From the NCBI RefSeq assembly GCF_018221465.1, contig NZ_JAAIKR010000002.1, forward strand, positions 291,956 to 355,955: a DNA stretch of 64,000 nucleotides, read 5' to 3'. Below are positions 56,868 to 64,000 of the stretch, one piece after another. The notes beneath the pieces are model-generated. The model worked only from the letters and a program-made list of their open reading frames with translations, did not search any database and was not told the DNA's origin. The stretch comes from Shewanella intestini. GTDB taxonomy: Bacteria > Pseudomonadota > Gammaproteobacteria > Enterobacterales > Shewanellaceae. Position 1 is the stretch's first letter, and every line of letters begins with the position of its first letter. The position numbers were made by a program, and so were the translations under genes.

Positions 56868-57554
56868 ATGGATATTACAGTTTGGGGGGCTTTTATCGTC
56901 GGTTTAATGGGGGCAGCACATTGTTTTGGGATGTGCGGCGGACTTATTGGCGCATTTGCATCAAGCCTACCTAAAACTAAACAAAACCACTTAGCGCAAC
57001 AGTTATCATTTTTGGTGACTTATAACTTAGGACGCATGATTAGTTACACCCTTGCTGGAATGATTGTTGGCGGCGGAGCGGCGGCGTTGAATCAGCTTTT
57101 TGTTATCGATGATTATCTTATCTATTTGCGGTTTTTTGTCGGAATAATGATGATCATCACGGGTTTATATATTAGCCATATATGGCTTGGCTTAATCCAT
57201 ATTGAAAAGTTAGGTCAATTCTTTTGGCAAAGACTGCAACCATTAACAAAAAAACTATTGCCCATTAACACCCAAAAGCAATCATTTGCTGCCGGTTTAG
57301 TGTGGGGGTGGTTACCCTGTGGGTTAGTGTACAGTACCTTAACTTGGTCGGTTGCTTCTGGCAGCGCCATTCAAGGTGGATTGATTATGTTTGCATTTGG
57401 ATTAGGCACCTTACCTGCACTACTTAGCGCGGGTTTAGTGGCTAATAAACTTGCCAACTTTGTACAAAATAAAACAGTAAAATTATTAAGTGGATTGCTG
57501 ATTATCGCTTTTGGTGTGCAGACAATTTACGTTGCAATCGCCCAGCTTAACTAG
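56868..57554 (+). CDS. Sulfite exporter TauE/SafE-family (CcoI-linked) membrane protein
   Basis: 228 residues with about six membrane helices. The N-terminal GAAHCFGMCGGLIGAF holds a conserved His-Cys-Cys cluster, and WGWLPCGLVYSTL a further Cys near the middle. This TauE/SafE branch is encoded next to ccoS in many bacteria and is thought to take part in copper handling for the oxidase, so sulfite export is not implied. Two bases follow ccoS, hence co-transcribed. Confidence 0.85.
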   Translation: MDITVWGAFIVGLMGAAHCFGMCGGLIGAFASSLPKTKQNHLAQQLSFLVTYNLGRMISYTLAGMIVGGGAAALNQLFVIDDYLIYLRFFVGIMMIITGLYISHIWLGLIHIEKLGQFFWQRLQPLTKKLLPINTQKQSFAAGLVWGWLPCGLVYSTLTWSVASGSAIQGGLIMFAFGLGTLPALLSAGLVANKLANFVQNKTVKLLSGLLIIAFGVQTIYVAIAQLN

Positions 57555-57608
57555 CTCAAGTGGGTGATTTAGTTTACCATAGTGTTGTTGAAATTGATTG
57601 AGATAAGT

Positions 57609-58364
57609 ATGCCAACAGATTTGAATAAAACTCGTCGTGCGTCCACTGGAGCTGGGTGTGCAATTCATTGCCACGATTGCAGCATGGGTGCACTTTGTAT
57701 TCCTTTTTCACTCAATGAATCGGAATTAGATAAACTAGATGAGATTATTGAACGTAAAAAACCGGTTCAAAAAGGGGATCAAATCTTTAAATCTGGTGAC
57801 AGTTTAAAAGCACTCTATGCTATCAGATCAGGAACCATAAAAAGCTTTACCATAACAGAACAAGGCGACGAACAAATTACCGGTTTTCATTTAGCTGGTG
57901 ATGTTATCGGTTTTGACGGCATTCATGCTCAACAACATCAAAGTTTCGCACAAGCGCTTGAAACCTCAATGGTTTGTGAAATTCCATACCTCACCCTTGA
58001 TACACTTTCTGGCACCATGCCTAAATTACGTCAACAGATTATGCGTTTGATGAGTAATGAGATTATGAGCGATCAAGAAATGATCTTGTTATTGTCAAAG
58101 AAGAACGCAGAAGAGCGCTTAGCAGCCTTTATATATAATTTAGCTAATCGTTTTGGCAGCCGGGGGTTTTCTCCGCATGAATTTAGACTCACGATGACCC
58201 GTGGAGATATTGGCAACTACCTAGGTTTAACAGTAGAGACTATTAGTCGTTTACTTGGACGCTTTCAAAAAGCTGGGTTAATTGAAGTTAAAGGCAAATA
58301 TATTGTTATTGTTGATCAACAATCTTTAAGTGTACTAGCAGGCAGAGCCCGTATAGCAACTTAA
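57609..58364 (+). CDS. etrA: EtrA/FNR oxygen-responsive regulator
   Basis: 251 residues from ATG 57609 (MPTDLNKT), matching E. coli FNR (250) and EtrA of Shewanella. The N-terminal iron-sulfur cysteines are in [10 protein letters not shown], with the fourth in [10 protein letters not shown]. The cNMP-like domain and the [23 protein letters not shown] follow, including the DNA-reading ETISR. Dimer is active when the 4Fe-4S cluster is intact under anoxia. It lies between the oxidase block and uspE. A weak partial FNR match overlaps its ribosome site (57594-57607). Confidence 0.95.
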   Translation: MPTDLNKTRRASTGAGCAIHCHDCSMGALCIPFSLNESELDKLDEIIERKKPVQKGDQIFKSGDSLKALYAIRSGTIKSFTITEQGDEQITGFHLAGDVIGFDGIHAQQHQSFAQALETSMVCEIPYLTLDTLSGTMPKLRQQIMRLMSNEIMSDQEMILLLSKKNAEERLAAFIYNLANRFGSRGFSPHEFRLTMTRGDIGNYLGLTVETISRLLGRFQKAGLIEVKGKYIVIVDQQSLSVLAGRARIAT

Positions 58365-58372
58365 TTGCTTTT

Positions 58373-58386
58373 TTGATCTAACTCAA
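58373..58386. promoter_or_regulatory. FNR/EtrA box upstream of uspE
   Basis: TTGATCTAACTCAA matches TTGAT-N4-ATCAA at nine of ten positions, 73 bases before the uspE start. FNR-controlled uspE expression is known in E. coli. Confidence 0.72.
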
Positions 58387-58458
58387 TGTTTCTTTTTACT
58401 TCAATAGTGATACTGTATTTAGTATAAAAATCTAATATACAAATGCTTAGGAGTGATT

Positions 58459-59388
58459 ATGCAAGATTACAAACAAATTTTAGTAGTGATAAATCCTACT
58501 GTTGATAATCAAGCATCGCTCGAAAGAGCGATTGATTTAGCCTCAAAAAACCAAGCCGAAGTTATTGCATTCTTATCTATTTTTGATTTTTCTTACGAAA
58601 TGACCTCAATCTTGTCGCATCAAGAGCGTGAAGCGATGAGACAAGGTGTGATTGAACAGCGTAAGGAATGGTTAATTGATATTCTTAAACGCTATAAAAA
58701 CCGTGGCGTAAAACTCACCCCGCAAGTCATTTGGCATAATCGACCGTTTGAAAGTGTGATTAATTTTTCAATAGACAATCAAATAGATCTTATCGTTAAA
58801 AGCACTCACGAACACGACAAACTCAAAGCGGTAATCTTTACCCCAACCGATTGGCATTTGTTGCGTAAATCGCCAATGCCTGTGCTGATGGTTAAAGAAC
58901 ATGATTGGCCGCAAAACGGGAACATTATTTGTGCAATAAATGTTGCCGGTGATGAAGATGAGCAGCAACACCTAAATGCTAAAATAATTAAACACGCCAA
59001 AAACTTAGCCAGTAAGTTTTCCGCCACTATTCACTTGGTCAATGGGTATCCTGGCACACCCGTTAATCTTGCTATTGAGCTCCCCGACTTTGATGCAAAT
59101 ACTTATAATAATACAATCCGCATGCAGCATGAGCAGCGTGTACAATACGTTGCACAAGCTTATGATATACCGATTGAAAACTGTCATGTTGAAGAGGGAT
59201 TACCTGAAGATGTTATTCCAGATTTAGCCCAAAGATTAGACGCTGAGTTAGTGATTTTAGGCACTGTTGGTCGCACAGGTTTTTCGGCTGCATTAATTGG
59301 TAATACAGCCGAACATGTTATTGACAGCATCAATTGTGATTTATTAGCGATTAAACCTGACGGATATAAATCGCCTCTGGAAGAGTAA
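58459..59388 (+). CDS. uspE: Universal stress protein UspE
   Basis: 309 residues from ATG 58459 (MQDYKQILVVINP), where TAGGAG lies 6 bases upstream; a GTG six bases earlier is less likely. Tandem Usp domains: residues about 1-150 and 155-305, the second ending GTVGRTGFSAALIGNTAEHV. E. coli UspE sits next to fnr and is FNR-dependent, and the same order appears here. Confidence 0.93.
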   Translation: MQDYKQILVVINPTVDNQASLERAIDLASKNQAEVIAFLSIFDFSYEMTSILSHQEREAMRQGVIEQRKEWLIDILKRYKNRGVKLTPQVIWHNRPFESVINFSIDNQIDLIVKSTHEHDKLKAVIFTPTDWHLLRKSPMPVLMVKEHDWPQNGNIICAINVAGDEDEQQHLNAKIIKHAKNLASKFSATIHLVNGYPGTPVNLAIELPDFDANTYNNTIRMQHEQRVQYVAQAYDIPIENCHVEEGLPEDVIPDLAQRLDAELVILGTVGRTGFSAALIGNTAEHVIDSINCDLLAIKPDGYKSPLEE

Positions 59389-59423
59389 AGCCTTTACCCC
59401 GCTTTAGAATACTGGAATAATAC

Positions 59424-59457
59424 GCGCCCTAAATATGAAGATACTGGGCGCTTTTTT
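59424..59457 (+). terminator. Terminator-like hairpin abutting the ttcA start
   Basis: GCGCCC, loop of 16 bases, GGGCGC followed by exactly TTTTTT, and the ATG of ttcA begins at the next base (59458). It could end uspE mRNA, but leaves no room for a ribosome site at ttcA. Confidence 0.65.
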
Positions 59458-60399
59458 ATGTCTGATGCTGTGCTAGACCAAACCAAGAAAAATATTACTC
59501 GAATGAACAAATTACAAAAACGCCTACGCCGAGAAGTTGGCACCGCAATCGCAGATTATAATATGATTGAAGAAGGCGATAGAGTAATGTGCTGTTTATC
59601 TGGCGGCAAAGACAGCTATGCAATGCTTGATATTTTAATGAACCTACAGCAACGTGCGCCGATCAAATTTGACATTATTGCCGTGAACTTAGACCAAAAA
59701 CAACCTGGTTTTCCAGAGGATATTTTGCCTAAATACCTTGATGAGCTTGGCGTTGCGTACCATATTCTTGAAAAAGATACCTATTCAATTGTTAAAGATA
59801 AAATTCCTGAAGGTAAAACCACGTGTTCTTTATGCTCTCGTTTACGTCGCGGCACCTTATATGGTTTTGCTCAACGTATTGGCGCAACGAAAATTGCACT
59901 TGGACATCACCGCGATGACATCATAGAAACGTTATTTTTAAATATGTTCTATGGTGGCAAGCTAAAAGCTATGCCGCCAAAGTTGTTATCTGATGATGGT
60001 GCTAACATGGTTATTCGCCCGTTAGCTTATTGCCGTGAAAAAGATATTGCTGAATATGCCAGTTTAAAAGCATTCCCAATTATTCCTTGTAACTTATGCG
60101 GTTCACAAGAAAACTTAAAGCGTGGCGCAATTAAAGACATGCTGACCATGTGGGACAAACAACACCCTGGTCGCATTGAAACTATCTTTACTGCAATGCA
60201 AAACACGGCACCGTCTCAAGGTGTTGACCGTGAGCATTTTGATTTCATGGCATTGAAAAGAGATCCTAACGCACCGATGAAAGGCGATGTTGCAGAAGCC
60301 GATCTACCCGCTTTTGATTTTTTAGACATCAATAACAATGGTCATATAAATCTAGATCAAGACAATCGAATTGATGTTGTTGCCACGTTTAAGCCTTAA
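59458..60399 (+). CDS. ttcA: tRNA 2-thiocytidine biosynthesis protein TtcA
   Basis: 313 residues. It thiolates C32 of tRNA using an iron-sulfur cluster. The PP-loop is [13 protein letters not shown] (about 45-57), and cluster cysteines lie in [12 protein letters not shown] and [12 protein letters not shown] 59458 aligns with the family N-terminus, but six T and a GC-rich hairpin immediately precede it with no Shine-Dalgarno. Internal ATG 59503 ([13 protein letters not shown]) would drop 15 weakly conserved residues and is an alternative start. Confidence 0.95.
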   Translation: MSDAVLDQTKKNITRMNKLQKRLRREVGTAIADYNMIEEGDRVMCCLSGGKDSYAMLDILMNLQQRAPIKFDIIAVNLDQKQPGFPEDILPKYLDELGVAYHILEKDTYSIVKDKIPEGKTTCSLCSRLRRGTLYGFAQRIGATKIALGHHRDDIIETLFLNMFYGGKLKAMPPKLLSDDGANMVIRPLAYCREKDIAEYASLKAFPIIPCNLCGSQENLKRGAIKDMLTMWDKQHPGRIETIFTAMQNTAPSQGVDREHFDFMALKRDPNAPMKGDVAEADLPAFDFLDINNNGHINLDQDNRIDVVATFKP

Positions 60400-60420
60400 A
60401 TAGCAGCAAACAAATCCCAT

Positions 60421-60482
60421 AAAAAGCCTCTTTATTTGAAGTGACCCCGTAAAGTTGGACATTTCTGTTAAGCGGCTTTTTT
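60421..60482. terminator. Bidirectional terminator with an IS-like insert in its loop
   Basis: AAAAAGCC (60421-60428) and GGCTTTTT (60474-60481) are perfect arms for a terminator between ttcA and the convergent DUF2987 gene. They are held apart by 45 bases instead of a short loop. Within these, TGACCCCGTAAAGTTGGACA (60442-60461) resembles the end of IS3-family elements. See findings. Confidence 0.5.
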
Positions 60483-60483
60483 A

Positions 60484-61140
60484 TTAATTGATAATATAGG
60501 GGCTCATAACAAAGTCAGTATTTGATAGCTGCAATTGTTGCTTATTATCAAGTTGGTCTTTGGTGATAATAAAATGCTGCGGATTATCAGTTGGAACTAA
60601 ATCGACACCATCTATCCTCAATGTTGAATTTACATCGCTAAAATGAACATTGACCCCAGCCACCGGCTCAGCAAAATGTTTCATTGGAAATCCTCGCAAA
60701 CTTCCTAGTAAGGTATCCATATTTTGCATAATATCAAATAGCTCTACACGACTATAACGGCTTTTAACGCTTTTAACTCTCACTTGCATCGCTATAGCGC
60801 ACTGCGTCGCATCACCGTCAAATGTGAGGTTTAATTGTGCTCGGTCTGATTTAAGTTGACTGTCATAAGGGACAAAAATTCGTTGTTGAGCGTTATAGGT
60901 TAATGGAAAGCGATCCTTCTCGGTGGCAATAAAACCACTTTGTAACAGACAGCCTGCTTTCTTTGGTACTGAAAACACCAAATCCACTAACGGATGGTGG
61001 CTTTTTTGTGCGCGTTTTAATTTGTCATAAAAGCCAGCATAGTGCAGTTTAATGCTATCGGCTGACACCGACGGTGTGTAAAAACTTGATCCCAATAACA
61101 TTGCACTAATACAGCACGTAACAACAAGTGGCTGACGCAT
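60484..61140 (-). CDS. DUF2987 domain protein, predicted secreted
   Basis: 218 residues from ATG 61140, with AAGGA ten bases upstream; an ATG at 61170 would overlap the next gene by 23 bases. A Sec signal peptide (VVTCCISAMLLGSSFYTPSVSA) is followed by the DUF2987 region with LHYAGFYDKLKRAQKSHHP and CLLQSGFIATEKDRFPL. The function is unknown. It lies 7 bases after the glucosaminidase gene, probably one operon. Confidence 0.78.
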   Translation of the reverse strand: MRQPLVVTCCISAMLLGSSFYTPSVSADSIKLHYAGFYDKLKRAQKSHHPLVDLVFSVPKKAGCLLQSGFIATEKDRFPLTYNAQQRIFVPYDSQLKSDRAQLNLTFDGDATQCAIAMQVRVKSVKSRYSRVELFDIMQNMDTLLGSLRGFPMKHFAEPVAGVNVHFSDVNSTLRIDGVDLVPTDNPQHFIITKDQLDNKQQLQLSNTDFVMSPYIIN

Positions 61141-61147
61141 GGGAGTA

Positions 61148-61954
61148 TTATCCTTGTAATAATTTTTCATTATGTCTTAGCATTTGTAATAGCTCATCGA
61201 TGTAAGCTTCTTTGCGTTCAGAATAGTGAATTAAGCCATAAACTAAATCTTCAGCCGTCGGTGTGATATGTTGCGCTCGCAAATCAGCGCGCATAGAACG
61301 AAATAAGCCGTATGCTTGGTTATTATTCAAATTATTGATATAGGCAATAACAGAATCATTTGGCGTGTCGAATTTAGCCACTTCGTGGTGTAAGCCTTCG
61401 CTTCGAGACAGTGGAACTAATCCACATCCTTTAGAAAAACACCATTGCCCAAAGAAGTTATTACCTTGCTGAGAAAAACGAGAACTGCCCCATCCGCTTT
61501 CATTCGCCGCTTGTACCAACACTAAATTCATTGGCACGGTATCTATTTTTAGTAGCGATTTATTCAGTGCTTTAATTGAAATATCATCAGCATCTAACCG
61601 ATAACGCTTGGCTATTATGGAAAATTGATAGAGCTCCGCTTCAGTCAGTGGTTGTCCGTCCTCAAGATGAGCAATAATAGATTGAATTTGTTTTCGTTCA
61701 GCCAATACACGATTGTTTTCTTTGATCACCATTGGTCTGAAAAAATCAAAAAAAGTGGCCTTTTTCTTGGTCACATCATCAATGGCTTTAAAATCAGGCA
61801 GAGTTTGTTCTGGCGTAACCTCAGATTTAATTAAACGTTGAACGAACGCCGTGGGTTGTTCAATAAACGGAATAAGCCCAGTTCGAGCAAATAAAATAAT
61901 GCCGATAATGGTTGCCAATGCAAGGGTAAACTTACCTACTCTACCTGTCTTCAA
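61148..61954 (-). CDS. Glucosaminidase-domain protein, Bax-like
   Basis: 268 residues. An N-terminal signal anchor (KFTLALATIIGIILFARTGL) is followed by a helical spacer. The C-terminal glucosaminidase domain (about 130-265) contains LVQAANESGWGSSRFSQQG with the catalytic Glu, and NNFFGQWCF. It probably cleaves peptidoglycan at the periplasmic face. E. coli Bax is similar. It is upstream of the DUF2987 gene on the same strand. Confidence 0.88.
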   Translation of the reverse strand: MKTGRVGKFTLALATIIGIILFARTGLIPFIEQPTAFVQRLIKSEVTPEQTLPDFKAIDDVTKKKATFFDFFRPMVIKENNRVLAERKQIQSIIAHLEDGQPLTEAELYQFSIIAKRYRLDADDISIKALNKSLLKIDTVPMNLVLVQAANESGWGSSRFSQQGNNFFGQWCFSKGCGLVPLSRSEGLHHEVAKFDTPNDSVIAYINNLNNNQAYGLFRSMRADLRAQHITPTAEDLVYGLIHYSERKEAYIDELLQMLRHNEKLLQG

Positions 61955-62077
61955 TCTCTTCCCCGATCTCTTTATGTTGTATTGAATTATAAACTAAAGC
62001 CTTGCTTGAACAAATCATTATGTTATCAACAAGTAGCTTGGTTAGCTGAGCGACTTGATGAAAAAATAAATGCGATA

Positions 62078-62105
62078 AAAAACGGACACTAATGTGTCCG
62101 TTTTT
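62078..62105 (-). terminator. Terminator of the aminotransferase gene
   Basis: AAAAACGGACAC, loop of 4 bases, GTGTCCGTTTTT: a perfect 12-bp stem with A and T runs, 45 bases after the stop on the minus strand. Confidence 0.9.
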
Positions 62106-62150
62106 AAACTGGGTACTTAAGGTACTGTTTCAGCTAGTGCATTTTAAACA

Positions 62151-63344
62151 TTACAAAACGTGAGCAATTGCTTTGCACACTTTTGGTAAATTATCTTTAG
62201 TTAAGCCAGCAACACTAATGCGCCCAGAGCCAACAATGTAAATACCAAACTCTTCACGTAATTGGGTCACTTGTGCTTTATCCAGACCTGAGAAACTAAA
62301 CATGCCGTTTTGGTTAGCAATAAAACCAAAGTCACGCTGTACACCTTCATCTTTAAGCATTTGCACAAACAAAGCACGCATTTGTGCAATACGGTTACGC
62401 ATTGTGGTTAGCTCTTGCTCCCATTCACTGCGAAGTGCTGCATCTTCTAATATGGTGGCAACAATTAATCCGCCATGTGCTGGTGGATTTGAATAGCTTG
62501 AACGAATGGTTTTCTTTAATTGACTAAATGCGCGTGAAGCAGATTCGCTTGACTCAGCAACGATGGTGACCGCGCCGATACGCTCATTATATAAACCAAA
62601 GTTTTTAGAAAATGAATTGGCAATAATGAGCTCTGGTACTAAAGATGCAACGGTACGTAAACCTTGCGCGTCTTCTTCAATGCCCGCACCAAAACCTTGG
62701 TAAGCAAAATCAAATAAAGGTAATAGCTGCTTGTCTAAGCATAGTTGACCGATAACCTGCCACTGAGCTTGGGTTAAATCAATACCAGTGGGGTTATGGC
62801 AACAGCCATGTAGCAATACAATATCACCTGCACTAGCATTGGCTAAACTTGTTAGCATTGCTTCAAAGTCAATGTTTTGAGTTTCAGGAACATAGTAATC
62901 ATAACTCTCAATGCTTAACCCAGCAGAAGAGAAAATATTTTGATGGTTAGCCCAGGTAGGGTTACTGAGCCAGATAGTTGAAGACTGAGTATTGTTAACT
63001 AAAAACTCAGCAGCCATACGCAATGACCCTGTGCCACCAGGCGCTTGAGCAGTACGAGCACGATCATGTGTTGTAATGTCACTATCTTGGCCAAATAAAA
63101 GGGTTTGTACTGCACGGTTATAAGCTTGTACCCCTTCAATACCCAGATAACTTTTAGATTTCTCAATCTCAATCAATTTAGCTTCAGCTTTTTTGACTGA
63201 TGTTAAGACTGGTGTTTGTCCCGCTTCATCTTTATAGATCCCAACACCTAGATTGACTTTATCTTGGCGAGGGTCGGCTTTGAATGCTTCAGTTAAGCCT
63301 AAAATGGGATCGGCAGGTGCTTGGGAGACAGTCGAGAAAATCAT
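62151..63344 (-). CDS. aspC: Aspartate / aromatic amino acid aminotransferase
   Basis: 397 residues, PLP fold type I, class I. The Schiff-base lysine is in [16 protein letters not shown], the substrate Arg near the C-terminus in [11 protein letters not shown], and the N-terminus [17 protein letters not shown] is typical of the AspC/TyrB branch. It exchanges amino groups between aspartate or aromatic amino acids and 2-oxoglutarate. AspC versus TyrB cannot be resolved from sequence alone. Standalone, divergent from nothing, with its own terminator. Confidence 0.93.
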   Translation of the reverse strand: MIFSTVSQAPADPILGLTEAFKADPRQDKVNLGVGIYKDEAGQTPVLTSVKKAEAKLIEIEKSKSYLGIEGVQAYNRAVQTLLFGQDSDITTHDRARTAQAPGGTGSLRMAAEFLVNNTQSSTIWLSNPTWANHQNIFSSAGLSIESYDYYVPETQNIDFEAMLTSLANASAGDIVLLHGCCHNPTGIDLTQAQWQVIGQLCLDKQLLPLFDFAYQGFGAGIEEDAQGLRTVASLVPELIIANSFSKNFGLYNERIGAVTIVAESSESASRAFSQLKKTIRSSYSNPPAHGGLIVATILEDAALRSEWEQELTTMRNRIAQMRALFVQMLKDEGVQRDFGFIANQNGMFSFSGLDKAQVTQLREEFGIYIVGSGRISVAGLTKDNLPKVCKAIAHVL

Positions 63345-63704
63345 ACTTCTAATCCTAGTTCTGTGTTAGGTCATATTTCAATGAACCTCACTTATACCAT
63401 TGTCAGCGTGCTCTGAGTAGTGAGATTTAGTCATCTTGTTAAGAAACTCATGAATTATGAACAATATACAATTTTCATATATAAGAACTATCGAATTATT
63501 AATTTTAAGTGTAATAAGTAACCATAAATTGAATATAAATAGATCCCGTAATTTACCCTGATTAAGTTATTTTAAAGGGTTGAATATTAAATGATTAATT
63601 AGACTAAAAATGGTAAATATTAAATACAAAAAAGCCTCGACTAATGTCGAGGCTTTCATGTCCATCATTCAATTACAATATAACTATTGTAATGAATCTA
63701 ATAA
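63345..63704. other. Intergenic region between the aminotransferase and tRNA cluster
   Basis: 360 AT-rich bases. They hold the aminotransferase promoter region (63345-63500) and the tRNA terminator at 63631-63656. No other structure is seen. Confidence 0.5.
63631..63656 (-). terminator. Terminator of the tRNA-Gly/Cys/Leu cluster
   Basis: AAAGCCTCGAC, loop of 4 bases, GTCGAGGCTTT; on the minus strand it is followed by TTT. A perfect 11-bp stem. Confidence 0.85.
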
Positions 63705-63790
63705 TGGTACCCGAGGCCAGACTTGAACTGGCACGCCTATTAAGCGAGGGATTTTAAATCCCTTGTGTCTACCGATTCCACCACTCGGGC
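63705..63790 (-). tRNA. tRNA-Leu (TAA)
   Basis: 86 bases with encoded CCA. Anticodon loop TTTAAAA gives anticodon TAA. A long variable arm (CGCTTAATAGGCG) is typical of class II, and the T arm is GGTTCAA-like (AGTTCAAGT). Confidence 0.95.
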
Positions 63791-63837
63791 AAAGTGTTGA
63801 TTTAACTGATATTAAATATCAATCAAACACAAATTTG

Positions 63838-63911
63838 TGGAGGCGCGACCCGGAGTCGAACCGAGGTCGACGGATTTGCAATCCGCAGCATAGCCATTCT
63901 GCCATCGCGCC
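63838..63911 (-). tRNA. tRNA-Cys (GCA)
   Basis: 74 bases with encoded CCA. Anticodon loop TTGCAAA gives GCA, acceptor GGCGCGA pairs with TCGCGCC, discriminator base T. The 5' acceptor sequence is repeated upstream (see findings). Confidence 0.95.
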
Positions 63912-63919
63912 ATCGCGCC
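63912..63919 (-). repeat. Duplicated acceptor-strand sequence beside tRNA-Cys
   Basis: ATCGCGCC at 63904-63911 (the 5' end of tRNA-Cys) is directly repeated at 63912-63919. On the minus strand the 5' flank therefore reads GGCGCGAT twice. Confidence 0.8.
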
Positions 63920-63930
63920 GAACAATGAAT

Positions 63931-64000
63931 TGGAGCGACATATCGGGTTCGAACCGATGACCTATACCTTGGCAAGGTATCGCTCTACCAACTGAGCTAA
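63931..64000 (-). tRNA. tRNA-Gly (GCC), cut by the window end
   Basis: 70 of about 76 bases. Encoded CCA, T arm GGTTCGAACCC, anticodon loop TTGCCAA with anticodon GCC, and the D arm. The first six bases of the acceptor strand lie beyond the window. Confidence 0.93.

Noticed and set aside
63763-63960. 65-codon frame across tRNA-Leu, tRNA-Cys and tRNA-Gly
   Set aside because: Tracks tRNA bodies on the other strand; no independent signal.
1-64000. CRISPR array or large tandem repeats
   Set aside because: No regular short repeat with unique spacers was seen. The only repeated units of note are the tRNA-Tyr copies.

Overview
The window is chromosomal DNA of a gammaproteobacterium, most probably an AT-rich marine Shewanella. 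This is inferred from gene content and order: a methylcitrate locus with acnD and prpF in place of prpD, a ccoNOQP-ccoH-ccoI-ccoS-(TauE-like)-etrA-uspE-ttcA run, a GntR regulator with TTGTCGACAA operators, a PsrA/FadE pair, and a VC2046/SO_2500-type protein. No species can be fixed from the sequence alone.

Layout. 1-3100: end of ihfB, then lapA-lapB-pyrF and a DUF2058 gene. 3200-10010: propionate catabolism (GntR regulator, prpB, prpC, acnD, prpF), followed by an AbgT-type transporter. 12400-17760: a CPA1-type antiporter, convergent bcp and gcvR, and the dapA-bamC pair. 17960-22140: an RND adaptor/pump pair. 22470-31200: PaaI-type thioesterase and fadE, a YafJ-type amidotransferase, a three-gene minus-strand cluster (HlyIII, alkyltransferase-like, DUF3108), rhombosortase, queC and divergent queE. 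31260-42730: a PLP enzyme, three identical tRNA-Tyr genes, two small conserved proteins, a GAF/PAS/GGDEF/EAL protein, YchJ, SmrA, psrA with a second fadE, and an OmpX-like barrel.

42990-49630 is the accessory and most eroded part. It holds a GlxA-type regulator broken by an in-frame TGA, a C-terminal remnant of an MBL-fold hydrolase beside it, an intact lone tyrosine recombinase with a long inverted repeat just past its stop codon, SOS-controlled umuDC, and a multiply frameshifted response regulator. 49660-60400 is the micro-aerobic respiration block: cbb3 oxidase structural and assembly genes, the oxygen sensor EtrA/FNR, uspE and ttcA, with FNR-type boxes before ccoN and uspE. The window ends with DUF2987, a Bax-like glucosaminidase, an aspartate/aromatic aminotransferase and a minus-strand tRNA cluster (Leu, Cys and a cut-off Gly).

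How parts fit. PrpB/PrpC/AcnD/PrpF form a complete methylcitrate cycle, apart from propionyl-CoA activation. PsrA-like boxes precede both the psrA-fadE pair and the distant fadE, so one fatty-acid regulon probably covers both. The cco block links oxidase, copper loading (CcoI) and the O2 sensor.

I found no clear new multi-gene system such as a defence island, CRISPR array or biosynthetic cluster. The most unusual signals are the 42.9-49.6 kb erosion zone with its recombinase and inverted repeat, a terminator whose loop carries what looks like an IS3-family end, the ttcA start codon abutting a terminator hairpin, and the hairpins between the prp genes.
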